From contig NC_052679.1 in assembly GCF_016802725.1 (NCBI RefSeq), positions 682,001 through 746,000 on the forward strand: a DNA stretch of 64,000 nucleotides, given 5' to 3'. A program made the translations under genes and the position numbers. The DNA comes from Solenopsis invicta. Its lineage: Eukaryota > Arthropoda > Insecta > Hymenoptera > Formicidae. The notes below the pieces were generated by a model. It was not told the DNA's origin. It saw only the letters and a program-made list of their open reading frames with translations, and ran no database searches. Below, one piece after another: positions 10,836 through 23,542 of the stretch; the stretch's first letter is position 1, and each line of letters starts with the position of its first letter.

Positions 10836-11596
10836 TTCTTTGTTTTTCTCATATCTCGACAATCGGTCAAAACAGTAATCATTAAAATAATGACTGGAAT
10901 GCGATAATTGCGGTAGTGATATCGCCCACAAATTGCGATATTCAATCATCCGCACGACTTGACAGATAATTATTACTCACTCGCAGCATTACGAAATACG
11001 GATTCCGCACGACTTCTCCTCGGTTTAATGAACCTTTTCCTCCGAGTCCTAAACAAGCGTAATTATCTCGTTACACGAACTTGAAATCGGCCGCTCTCGG
11101 TTAATCCTAATGCTGTGCCTACGGGAAGCACGGGAAAGCATGTCCGTGCGAGTGATGCACGGGATGCTTTCCATCGCCTTAGTTTTATGCCATGAATCCG
11201 CCAGTGAAACCGAATCGTGACGCACGGCCGCCTTTGGTTGCTATCCGCACTCGTACGATCTGATACATCCGAGCGCCGATGCCTCGTCGGATCCCGGTGG
11301 GGTAAAAGATCGAGAAGTCAACGGTGGAATCGTGCTTGAGCAAGGTGAAAGGTGAAAGTCGCACCGCGCCGTCTAGAAGAACGTATAGATCTAGACAGGC
11401 ATGCGCTTACTTTTACACGTGTTTACGTGGAACATATACGTACGCATTGCGAGATCTATCGTGGGATCTTTCTATCATTCGATAAATCAGATAAATCAGT
11501 GTGTTTTCATCTCTTGTACGTTTCCATTTTTCTTCAGTTTCTTCATCGATAAAACGATAAAACTACAGATTTTAATCTTCTAGAATTTTAATTCCA

Positions 11597-12296
11597 CATG
11601 GAAAGAACGATTGTGCCGTAGCAATGTAATTTGCATGGCTCAATAAAATTTTTTTGCTAGATACAGATCTGAAAATATTTCAGTTGGACTCTAAATTATT
11701 TGGCTGATTTGACAAAGTAATTTTGATTGATTTGTTAAAACTACTTTACTAAAAAAAAAAAAAGATTTTCATAGCTGTAGAAGAACTTTTCGACTTTCTT
11801 ATCAATAATTTCTCTCATGAGCCACTGTACCGTCACTTCAAACAGCTAGACATTACGAAGCAACTCTGCTAGACAATGCGAGTAACATGCGTTAACATGT
11901 TAAGATAAAAGGCTAACACAATAGCGCTAGTTGTTACCAGTATTACGCCAGCAACGCCGCGGGAAAAAATTTCGAAATTTCGGGTGTTTTGTTGAAGAAT
12001 CAGAATGAAAATGATGATAATTGAACAAAATTCTTTAAATGGTTTGTTTCAATAGTGAGTACATATCGATTCATTTTGTTTAAAAAACGCTCAAATTTAT
12101 TTAGATTTTAAAACTTTTTGCAGTATTATCAATTTATATTGTTGAAAGAATAATTATTAAGCTAGCAAAATTCTTTTATGATTGCAATGTAAAAACGCGA
12201 AATGTCTTATCGGTCACAGTACTGATATTTATTGTGTGATTTTATATACTTTTTCAAGTTCTTTTATGATCATTTAACAAAGACGTTCTTTCCATG
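11597..12296. mobile_element. Terminal-inverted-repeat element, about 700 bp, non-autonomous
   Basis: The 13-base end CATGGAAAGAACG at 11597-11609 is repeated in reverse complement at 12284-12296. Just inside the left end is the word ATACAGATCTGAAAATA (11661), which also occurs in repeats at 59331 and 63901, so this belongs to a dispersed family. It has no transposase ORF. A non-autonomous DNA transposon is the likely reading; the superfamily is not determined. Confidence 0.6.
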
Positions 12297-12775
12297 CATA
12301 TTTAAGTTTAGATTAGGTAATGGTACTCATCTACGCAATGTTTTGATTATGAAACGTTTTGCTTTTTCGAATCTTTGATTACATCATGTATCTCTCATAT
12401 ATCAATTCTCATTCTGCTAATCTTTGGACCGAAGAGCTTCCTTGCAACGGATACGTTTATGTGAAGATTTTTTCTCGAGTCTCACGATATATTAAATTAC
12501 GAAAATAAGCGTGAGAGAGAAATTTCCGTTGTGATAATAGCGGGAGAATTGACTCAAATGCATACGTCGGAGATTCCACGATTAGTTCTAATCAAATACA
12601 AATTACAAAATATATGTAGAGAATGTGATGGCAAGATTAATCCATTAAGATAACTCGATAAGAATTTGCTTTAAATGACAAAAAATTATTTGTTTGACAT
12701 TCTTCAGTATAAAAAAGAAAAAGACAAAGAGTACAAACACATATTTAATCAATTAATTTTTATTGTGTAATATCT

Positions 12776-12998
12776 GTGCACAGAAAAATAATATCAACAG
12801 CATTAGTCTAATTGGAAATATTTTGTTAATTCAATAACAGTGTTAATGAAACAAAAAAGATTAAAAGTAAACTGAATGAATAAAATTTAGTTGAATCAAC
12901 TACATATGTAATATTAGTGGTAGCTCGTGATTTAACGTTTAATTGAATCAAACTACGTTTTAATTTAATTCATATTACATTTCTTTCCGTGTCGATAT
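12776..12998. mobile_element. Possible short inverted-repeat element
   Basis: The ends CACAGAAAAATA (left) and CATTTCTTTCCGTGT (right) are approximate inverted repeats of each other. They resemble the ends of other small elements in this window. The interior is AT-rich and non-coding. The boundaries are uncertain. Confidence 0.35.
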
Positions 12999-15900
12999 TA
13001 CACAATAGTAGGTTATATTACATAATAGAACATTAAAGAAACTGTTACTTTTATATATATAAGAAAAATAGGAACACCTGCTTCCTATTTGATTTAATAC
13101 TTATTGTATTTTCTTGTATTCCTTAGCGTTAATTGCGAGCAGTTAATTTTATTTATCTCTCTGAGAGAAATATAATGAAATAAGTAGCAGAGATCCCAGA
13201 GATCTTCTGTATCTACAGTTGAGAGTTAGACTTAAATAAAAATCGTCATTATCAAGTATATGTACTTGTTATATTTGCATAGAAAAGGAAAACATTCTGA
13301 TTATGAGAATATTTGCTAAGTATTAAACATTAAAAAAAATTTATATAGCATCAAACAGATATAATTTGATTATATTAAGAATTTTATGTAGTTTTATTAA
13401 GAAAGATATATTCTTATTAATTAAAATTTTCATGAGTTAAGAGAAAAAATTATCGGATAGATGAAATAACAATATCTTCAGAAATTATAATTTTTATTAT
13501 TATTATTACTAAAGCAATTATATTATACGCTTCAGATGACTATTATAACATTGAAATAATAATACAATATTTTACTGAAATATGACATTATCATATTCTT
13601 TAAACAAGATTAAATTATATATAAACAAGATTATCATTGTTTCATATATACATAAGAATACATTTACTTGTTTAATATATGAAATAATGATTGTTAAATA
13701 GAATATATTATTTTTAATTCGATATTGCTTTTTCTGTGTGAGAAAATTACGTTTGTCATCGCTTCTGTTCAACGTAATCGCCTACACTCGCAACATGTAA
13801 TTGATACTCACGTCGATATCATTAAACTACTGAGCGACGAACGGCTGATTGTTTGCGGTTGCGTGACGCGTGCGAGTGTCGCAGAGGATTTATGCGCGCG
13901 TCCGCATTTTTCTCGTTCGTTTCCATAATTTGACGAATGCAATATCGCGCTACGGTGTACATACATACGTCGGTGCGATACTCCCGATCTAGTTGGGGCC
14001 CCCGTCACGTCGCAAATCAAATTAACGCGCCGGTACTAATTACACGTTAATTAACACCCGCCCTACCTCGCGCTCTCCCGGCGCTGCGTGGGGAAGGCAC
14101 ATTCTTTCGAAATCTTCGCCGACATTGCGTCGGCATATTAGGTTATCATAATTTGTGTCTGAAAAGAAATACACCGCCTCGACGTCCGCGTCCCCGCATC
14201 ATGCAATTGTCGTGCGAAATTCGTGTAACTCTCCACAGGCGGTCCGGCCGTAACGTTGCTGTTTGCGGTCGCGCGATTAGGCAAGTGTAGCGTGCACTTG
14301 AGATGCTGCGGTTTTCTTCTCGCCGCACCGCCGGCCGCTTCATCGTCGATGTCGGCATTTTAATAACGAGGCGGGACAGCACTCGTTTATTATTTCGTAA
14401 CGACCGGGACCGCCGCATGCCTCGTCTCGTGGAACCGGGCTACTCGACGTTATTATGCTTTTCACTCACATGCGTATAGCCCGCTTGACCGGGAATTACA
14501 ATCGAAATCGAACGAATATTAAATATTATTAATATAAAAATATTTTTAATTCAAGGTAATAGAAAGTTAAGGTTTGATTTTGTATCTTTCTTAGAGATAA
14601 TTAACGTTGCATTACTCATGATAATTCAAGTTGCATGATTGTTGTGTATACCAAATTCATTTACATTTTTTGATATGACAATTTTTTTTACACCAAATAT
14701 ATTTTTAATGTATTGTAAGTTGATAGTATTTTAATGGTTTCCGCAAATTATTTGAACTACTTCCACTTGCGCCAATTAAATTTTAAAACTCGTTATTCAA
14801 AAATTGTATTATCTGACTTTTAATCGGATATTATATACTTTATATTATATGCATATACGCGACAACGTAATGGAATAATACTGACCAACGGTACTGTATA
14901 AACGGCAGGTGGTAGAGAAATGAAATTACGGCGATGCATCTCTTTCCGAGAAACGCGCAATATTTCAACGATAGCGAGCGCGAAATTATTCGTATCACGT
15001 TAAATTAAATTCGATATCAAACGGTGACAGGCAAAGAGAGAGGAGGGAGAAGAGCTGTTCGCGACTCTGGACGCTAATGGCGCGAATGATGCTAACGACG
15101 AAACGATTTAAGTGTTCAGGCCGGCAGCGCGTTTGTTGTCGTCGGAGTCGGATCTCGCGCAGTGAAAACTGTTACGTCCAATAGGTCTGGGTTACGGGGA
15201 CATCGATTTCCTTATACATCGGCGTACATACGCGAGTGTCGCTGAAACCGGCTGTGCCAACGTGAAAAATTACCGCGACATTTCGCGCGTGATTTCTACG
15301 GCACAATGTCAACGGTGTCGGCGATTCCAAATACGTAACTCCGTATAATGCGCGATAGTCGGGAAAATCGGTTTTCATTCGCGGCGACGCGACGCGCCAC
15401 ATTCGGCGAGATGGCAAGAGTCGAGCTGGTACTCCTTGACCGTGTTAACCGACGGAATTTTACGTCCTCGCCGTTTTTCCGCGCCGTTTATCACGTTTTC
15501 TTTCGCCGAACGATTTACGCACTATCAGCTCCTCAATTCGAGGTGGAATAACTGTCACGTTTGAGAGGAAAAAAAATTTACGGTCGTCCGTCATAGATTC
15601 GGGGGGCCGCGGAGATTCCGCGCCGAGGGATAATTTGTCTTACGACGAGCGACGTTCGCGAATTTTTAAGTTGTGGCAGCAAAAAATTTGTGCCCCCTGG
15701 GTACGCTTGGTTGAGAAAGCGTGAACTTTACTGTTAAATTCCTCGGCATGGTGAGGCATGTGCGTTTTTCAAGCCCGTTCATTGACATTTAATATATTCT
15801 TTGCAAGCATGTGATCTATCCTTTTCTTTCTTCTTCTTCTTTCTCTTTCTACCGCCTCCCCGTGCGATCCCCTTCTTTTCGCCTTTTTTTTGCCAAGCTC

Positions 15901-16029
15901 TTCACGCACGTGTCTTTACTATTATGTAGCGCTGTAGAAAACGCATTTTAAGTAACGTGACTAGCGAAAGGATGTCAATACCGTAAGGACGTCGATTCAA
16001 AAGTGTGGCGCCATGAAATATTGCGGGAT

Positions 16030-16770
16030 GATTTCGACGACTCACTGTAGAAAACATTTTGCAAATTTCTTGCGACAAAAGAATTTATCTTGAAATATTT
16101 ATCAATCGAACCTTGGTCAATTGCATCATTTTCTTACAAAAACTTATGTTTCGGTGACTTGATAAAGAGTTTTTTTTAAATAATGCAGTGAAGCTAAAAA
16201 TGTTTGTGGAAGTCATGTTTTTAAAGTAGGTCGTCGATTTCTACTACAAAATATCTGCTTCAAAAATTTTCAGAAATTATTCAGTAAAATCTACATATAT
16301 CAATTGCATCAGTTTGTAACAAAATTTTTAATATGTATATTTTGGCACTTAAATTTTTTCATAGCTTTGTAAAAATTTTACTTTAAATAATGCATTTAAT
16401 CTAAAAATATATGTAGTTTGGAAATTGTACTGTTAAAATAGATCATCGATTTATGCGACGAGAAATCTGCTTACAATATTTATTCGATAAAATCTAGGTT
16501 TATCAGCTGCATTGTTAGTTGCGCTGTTTCGTAAAAAGCTCTTTTTAAATAAAGTATTTAGACCAAAAATGTTTGGAACTTGGAAGTTGCATTTTTAAAG
16601 TAAATCATTAGCTTGTACATACGACGAAAAATCTGCTTCGAATATTCGATAAAATCTAGATACGTTAGTTGCTTCGTAAAGAGCTTCTTTTTAAATAATG
16701 CATTTAGGCCAAAAGTCTTTTTGCAAGTTTTTTAAAGTAGGCCATCGGTTTCTACTGGCGAAAACAGATT
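16030..16770. repeat. Degenerate tandem array, about four units of 145-205 bp
   Basis: A unit recurs at about 16172, 16376, 16541 and 16689. Each copy contains, in order, TTTTTAAATAATGCATTTA, CAAAAATGTTTG, TTTTTAAAGTAG, a CATCGATTT-like word, AAAAATCTGCTT and GATAAAATCTA. A partial copy precedes the first. Copies differ by many substitutions and indels, so the array is old. It lies inside the predicted ZP first intron and has no coding potential. Confidence 0.8.
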
Positions 16771-18614
16771 TACTTTCTTTTCGAAGCAGATATATTTACC
16801 TTCGCGATTGGCTAAATTACAGAATACTAAATTAGATATATGCAATCCACACCGTTGTGCATTGCAAACACTATACGTTCTCTCATTAGAGAACACGCAT
16901 TGGAGAATATCTTCATTAGAAATTATACGAATATTATTTTCTCTCTTAAATCAATTCCGCATGACATCAATAATTTTGATAGAGAGTTTACTTAGTGCGT
17001 ATTTCACAATTCTTTGTACTTCATTATGTTCTTGAATCGTGTTACTTAACACGGAAAAGTTGTTGACGAATTTCTTTCTTTTTACACGTAATAATCTTAA
17101 TCCATTAAAAGTTCCATAATTACGAGCACGAGCACAGACAAATGGCGTCAATTTCGAAAATGATCAATAATTACTATATTAATACAAGTAATAATGACAT
17201 AACTCTTGATACAGAAGAGGTTAGACCACGTCATTCTTGCATCACGACGTTTATATTTTTATTCAGATACGACAGAACCCAAGTGTGTCGCAAACTCTTC
17301 TTGTTCCTCCGTGCGTTTCGTAACGTCTAATCCGCGAAGATAAATGTCACGAGGCGTGTGCAACGAAAACTCCAATAATCATTTTTTCTTCCGTATCGTC
17401 GCGCGAAGTCAGCTGGTGCCGGAAGACTTGTGTGCGAAATGACTTTTACTATTGTAAGAACGAGCAATATGATTTTATCTTGTTCCCACGTAGCGAATGG
17501 AAAATAAAATACATTTGCTTTTGAACTTCAGCATTATTTCCGCATACTTTCGGAGTCTTCGTAAAAAAAGAATAGTTAATACCGGATGTATATTTGTCGT
17601 CTTCCGTAATTTTCTACGCCCCGTCGTTTTGTGATTCTTTCGTCTTTCACAGAAGAAAAACATTTCGATCATAATTGTCATGTAAATTTATTTTTAAAGT
17701 TTAACTTGAATTTAATTATGCAATATTTTAGCTTGTATTAAAAGAAAAACGGTAGATGGTTTATTTGAGTCAAAGGGTAAGTTTGCGATTTGTTTTTCTA
17801 TGTTGTTGTTCTACTCGAGGTGATTGACTCTGTTTGTTGTCAAAGCTACTTGAGGAACAAGAAGAGAGGAATCTCCACGACATTTGCGTATCTACATGCG
17901 TGCAACAAGTGAGTCTCTGCACCATCATCGTACGGTGCGTAACGTGCTCGCACGTATGTATACGTATATATTCACACGTGTGCTCACTTTCTTCGAGGAT
18001 GCGGTGACCAAAACGAGCAATCATCATTTCTCACTCTCACTCTCGCACAATGATTCTCACACTCGCTTCTCTTTTCTCCTTCAACTGCAGTTTGCTTGCG
18101 GTTTTGACATTATATATATGTTCAAGGAAAGTCGCGCGACGAATAAAATAATTTTATTAAAAAAAAGAAATCCATTTACGTCAGAGATTCCGATCTCTCC
18201 GACGAAATCTACCGAATAATCTTTAAAAGTGCAACCTTGCGACCACTGTGTATGAAAGATATTGCTAATGGTTAGATGCGTTGGATAAGAAATGGGAAAT
18301 ATCTTGCAAACATCTTCACTTAACAGTATTTAATATTTATAACGTTTGTGATAAAATTTATAAATTTTACTTTCATTTTGACATATCATGAGCACGGGAA
18401 TAATTTGACGTTATACTCTAAGAAAAAATATTTATATGTATGTATGTTGTATGTATACGAAGAAAAGACGATGAATAAAAAATTTAATGTTTTTTTTTGT
18501 TTAAAAACCGAGTATAAAAAAATATTTAATTAGTACGAATTTTGTTTTCTCCGGCATATATGTGTGCGTTAATTTTTTATTTAAAAAATATGAAAGAGTT
18601 GGAGAGAGACTCAC

Positions 18615-18880
18615 CTGTAAGTGAAATCCTTTCCGGGGAAAATTATTGCCACCAAGGTAGCTGAAGTCGATCTTCCTTCACGATTCGGCCGGAAGATTTG
18701 CGTCGTGCGCGCGCTTATGAGAAAGGTGAGAGTGAATAGCTGGGAGCATCTTCATTCAAGCTTTATATAGGTATTGTACCCCCTTACCTAGGTAGACTCT
18801 GTAGAAAGAGCGTGCCATCTCTCTTACCGTGTCTGCTGTAATTTTATCATCAGTGAGATGAAAAAAGTACTTGTTGACGA
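18615..18880 (-). promoter_or_regulatory. Promoter plus non-coding first exon, right copy (probable ZP-gene promoter)
   Basis: On the minus strand the block reads: conserved upstream patches (18880-18780) including TGATGATAAAATTAC and ATGGCACGCTCTTTC; a TATAAA at 18767-18762; an initiator-like ATTCACTC with A at 18733; and a leader of about 119 nt without any ATG. It closes with a strong donor, CACTTACAG|GTGAGT (last exonic base 18615). It is a diverged duplicate of 988-1255. The next gene downstream on this strand is the ZP gene, whose coding exon 1 needs an upstream non-coding exon, so I infer that this drives it. No transcript evidence is available here. Confidence 0.6.
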
Positions 18881-21800
18881 AATTGCATTAAGCAAAATTA
18901 TTTCATGTTCTAATTTCCACCAAAGTTTAGACCCTTATTTTTAATCGCTAAATTTGTTGTCAAATAGTTATATTTTTCCACCTAAATTGATACCATTATA
19001 AAATATAAAATTATTTTGTTCTAAACACTGAGAAATTAATTTTCAACAATAAATGAAATATTTTCAGAGGGATGAGGAAATGAAATTTTATATACAGTGC
19101 AACATGAAATATTTAAAATCGCACTTTTATTTGTTTTTTTTTAATAATATTTATTAATTTAAGATGTGCAAAGGTAAATATAGTTCAAGTATATCGGCGC
19201 TTAATCCATTTCATTTTATCCGTGTAAAGATAATAGTACCTAAAACTTTGATCGCGTGGTAAATGTGATTTGGGGCATCGACAAAAGATCAAGAATACAC
19301 TCTTGCGTATAAAAATAGTGCCACGTATCCCACATCCTCTGTTCTGTCCATAAGAATTTGATTGAGTGCCTCACGAAATAAAGGCAAATCGATGAACTAA
19401 ATGATTTATTCGCTCGGTTATATCGTCGGTTCAACATCGTTTCATGAGATTTGTGTTCAGGAAAGTGGTTTTCCGAGTCACGTTTAGGAGTAATGACGGT
19501 AATATATGAATTTCCATGTTCAGTTATTCGTCACCCTTACAAGGAGACGAGACATTTAGCTATCTCTTCCGGGTATCAAGTGTAATTCCTAATTTGGCGA
19601 ATCTATATTTTCGCGCGAGTGAAATACGATGTTACCTCTCTCGCCAGCAAAGAAATGAATTTTCCGGGCGCGACCTAATTCGTTCGTCCTGGATTCGTTT
19701 ATAATTCACATGGTAGGTCGATCATATAACGATCCTTATGCAACGCTGCCTTGAAACTTTTTCAATGGTATTCTATGGTAATCACGCAGCCTTACTCGAA
19801 TTAATGAGGTAATAAAGAGTGGTTGTTTTCCTTACGCGTTTGATACGTTCTGTGAAAACTATCGAACAAAACGCGCGAGAATTTTAAAATAACTAACATA
19901 AGTTGATCAGTTTAATATCGTAGCGTAATTAATAATGTAATTGAATTTAACTTGCTCTATTGTTAATCTTCCTTTCCTTAATATAATATTAAAATGATTA
20001 AAATACGGTGAAGTGGTAAGGTAATCCGTGTTAGCATTGCCTTCAGGATTTCTTCCTCTGGCTTTCTCTGAAGATTGAACTATTAAAACGACGTGGACTT
20101 AAATTCTACAGATTGAATTTTAGTTAACTATTAATATTACGAGACTCGGCCCTGCGCGTCATTTGCGAATCGGACAAATATGGGATGATGGAGATTAAAA
20201 CCGTGACAAATTTTAAAGATTTTACTGACCTTTAGCCGAGAGAACGGGAACTTAATAAAAGAGAAAGTTGACATAGGAACAATATGAACGAAGATACATT
20301 TATAGCCATGCCAATTTCGGTGTTGGACAAAAGTATCTTTGCACGCGTTGACTGCCGTTTAAATTTTATCGCGCCCGTGTAGCCAGGAGAAAAAAAATCG
20401 CCTCTGGTGCCGTGAAAAATTCAACAGCCGAATATCAGCATTGCGACGTGTTAAATATTCATCGCGTTTCAACGCGATCATCCGATCGCATCCGCGAGGG
20501 TGGTGAGCGCAACGTGAGTGCATCGTGATGCACCTGTGCGCCGCAACTGCCCATCATACGTCATTAGGTGTCATTAGCGCTTCGACGCATTTCGCGAGAG
20601 CATTTTGGAGATGGGTTTCATCAGTTGCGTGCGTACGCAGCAATTTCGCGAAATGCGGCAAAGTGCATCTCGGTCGGGCGCTGCGCTCGACGCAAGATGC
20701 AATCATCTCGACCTCGGACTGTATCGATATACGTCGCGATGCGCGTTTTACGCGAGAAACGCGCGCGAGCGTTTATTAAGTCGCGCGCTGTTACGTTCGG
20801 GAAAAAGTTTACGGCGTGGTTAGAGTTTTCTCCGTGGCCTGTGCGGTGTGATTAGCGGTTAAGCAATGCGCATCGCCGCCAGAAACTGGACGCGTGCAAG
20901 AGGGAACGTTCCACATTTATTGGCGCATCTCGCGGAATCGCGGCCGTTGCGTTTTCCGGAATTCGCATCGCGGTCCCCCGTCGCGTCGTTTCAACGGCGC
21001 GCTCAATAAATTCAACGAGATAATCTGGGGTTACTCACGGTTCACGCTTCATGAGTTTCATTCTCCTGCGCCGCGTGCCTCGCGAACGAACGCAAGGCCG
21101 CGCTCCGTTTGGAAATTACACACGAGAGTAAATTAAATAACAAAATTAAATTGCGTTACATTGCATTTATTTGGAATAACGATATATTTATTTCAGAGAT
21201 ATTTTATTTCCTTTGGGACAGCTCCCCGCTGGTTAAGATACAACTGTATCCGTTATCGTATAATACAATCGATGAATTACCGGGGCCTATATAATTATAC
21301 CTCATTACCATAACTCTCTCAAGCATTCCCGTTACGTCAAATAATAAAACCATCACGTGCCCTGGCACCAATTACTTCCATACACGCACATCGCGCGTGC
21401 AGAACCGCGGAGAAAAAATAATCGGTAAGCGCGCTATTATGCCTTAAATGTACGATTTAAAGATGGAACGATGGAAAGAAATATGAGTCTTGCGTATATG
21501 CGTAGTAGGAAACAGTAAGAGATACTATTGAAAAGAATGTATATATAGAAAGAATTATGTGGGAAAAATGTATAAAAACATGTATATACTAGTTGGTCTG
21601 AAAACGTCATAAATAATTAATAAAGTTGAATCTTAAGGATACATAATGTGTCACATCTCAAAGTATTACCAAAAATATAAAAATTTTATAAATTGTTCTA
21701 TATTATTATGTTTGAGTAACTGTAAAATTTGAACATAATTTTTTTATTGATTTAAAAATGACTTGCTTGTTTGTTTTTGATTTTCACGTAAAAATGTATT

Positions 21801-22181
21801 TTATAGTACTTATTTGCAAATTTGATGAAGTAGAATTATGAATTAAATCAAATTTTTTACACATACTTATAAAATTTCTAAAAATATTTATGCAAAAGTT
21901 TATTGATCCGTTTACTCCAAGTTTAAAAGTTATTTATCTAAAACTGCAGTAAAATAGGATTATTTTTACTGCATAAACCATTATATAAGCTACCTTTTTC
22001 GTTATTTTCTCCTCTTTACAGTTGGTTTCACTATCAAAATTTGAATATTCACGACTAAAGTTTTTTTGTTATTGATTACGGGAAAAAAGCGAATAAATGT
22101 TAAAAAAGCTTTCAATTTTTTAATTTTGATGACTTTAATTTGTATTGTAGATTTATTGTAGGAACATCCTTAAAATATCTG

Positions 22182-22334
22182 GGTATGTATTATGAAACCT
22201 TTCGGAATAGATTCCGATCAGAATTATTCAATTATTTCCTACATTTCTATTGTTTTCTATTGTTATTTTTAGAAAAAACGGAATAATTCTCATCGGAATC
22301 TATTCCGAACAATTCCATAATTATAATATGTGCC
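22182..22334. mobile_element. Palindromic MITE-like element
   Basis: The left arm contains TTCGGAATAGATTCCGAT and AGAATTATTC. The right arm carries the reverse complement of the same words (GAATAATTCT, ATCGGAATCTATTCCGAA), and matching AT-rich ends lie outside them. The arms are about 55-60 bases with a short unpaired centre. It has no coding capacity. It looks like a fold-back, non-autonomous DNA element. Confidence 0.75.
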
Positions 22335-23511
22335 TAGGACTGAATATTAAGTGGGTATATGTATAATGTTTAATTTATTTTATACTTAATAAAATTAACA
22401 TATCATCTGTTCCGTCTTTCACAAGTAAACAATTTTTAAAAGAGTGTTACTTCACCAAAATTGATCATAAAGAAATTTTTCAAAAGGTATTTTATAGCAT
22501 AAAATCTCTATTTTTTAGATTAATACTTTAGTAAACAACTTACTGATTGTTTACGCAACTTTACGAATACAAATAGAGATGCGCCAATTTTCATAATTTT
22601 TTATGAACTTTGCAAAGTTCCATAGTTTGAATTAAAAATTGCACATAAATGCGATTTATATAGTTTTCGAAAATGTGAATCTTTACCTTTAATTTGCGTA
22701 TTTGTTGAGCATTGTGCAATTTTTTTTATCGAGTTGAAATAAAAAAGATTAAAAAAGTAGTAAGTCATTTATTAAAAGATTAATTTAAAAAGTCGAGATT
22801 TTAAACTGTAAAATGTTTTTAGAAAAATTGTATTATGATTATTTCTGAGGAAGTTACATTCTCTTGAAATTTATCTATTTTTGAGGGACAGAATAGGAGA
22901 TACTTTAGTTTCATTGTCGAATATATCATTTTAAAAAATCTATTAAACAGAATTGTTTAAAACTCTATTTTTAAAACTCTATATTACATAAAATGTTTTT
23001 AAAACGTAAAATATTTAAATTAAATAGGTTTTCAGCCCAAATACTTTAATTTCAGTGATTCAAAAGTAAATGTGATAAAACGCGTATATAATTACTTGCT
23101 AATTAACTGTACAAAATTAAACCAGAATTAAACTGAGGTATATATGTATTTTTTAAATAAATGTATATTTCCTGTATGTCCATATAATTATATTTCTTTC
23201 ATATTCGATTTGCTGTTACTCGCGACACGGTGTTACACAGATGTATGTAACATTAAATTGTGGCGAACCGCTTCGATCAACATGTGACAAAAACAAATTT
23301 CATTCCATTTATTACAATTTGTAATGGTTGTTACAAATTACATTTACCCCAATGGAGTGTTCATTCGAGATCAAAATAATATCAATATTTATTTATAATA
23401 ATAACGTCGGAATCGTCTTACATAACAGTACAAGTTAACAGAGCCGTAGCGAAACATGATCGAACGAGATCATCTCCAGGAAATCCGTCGCTCTTCGTTA
23501 TGCCACATCTA

Positions 23512-23542
23512 CGATCGCGATCGCGATCGCGATCACGATCGC
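23512..23542. repeat. GATCGC hexamer microsatellite
   Basis: About five GATCGC/CGATCG units, partly interrupted, lie in a CpG-rich block. The repeat is self-complementary. On translation it gives Asp-Arg repeats in both directions, which explains two spurious ORFs. Confidence 0.85.

Larger units (their letters stand above)
9333..18614 (-). other. Predicted first intron of the ZP-domain gene (9.3 kb)
   Basis: A splice acceptor ends at 9333 (TTTACAG|GCCAAGG, 7 bases before the ATG). The nearest convincing minus-strand first exon upstream ends in a donor at 18615. If they are joined, this whole stretch is intron. It holds a (TC)26 tract, inverted-repeat elements at 11.6-12.3 and 12.8-13.0 kb, a degenerate tandem array at 16.0-16.8 kb, and CpG-rich blocks near 14.0-14.5 and 15.0-15.7 kb. 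I see no coding exon in it. Confidence 0.5.
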
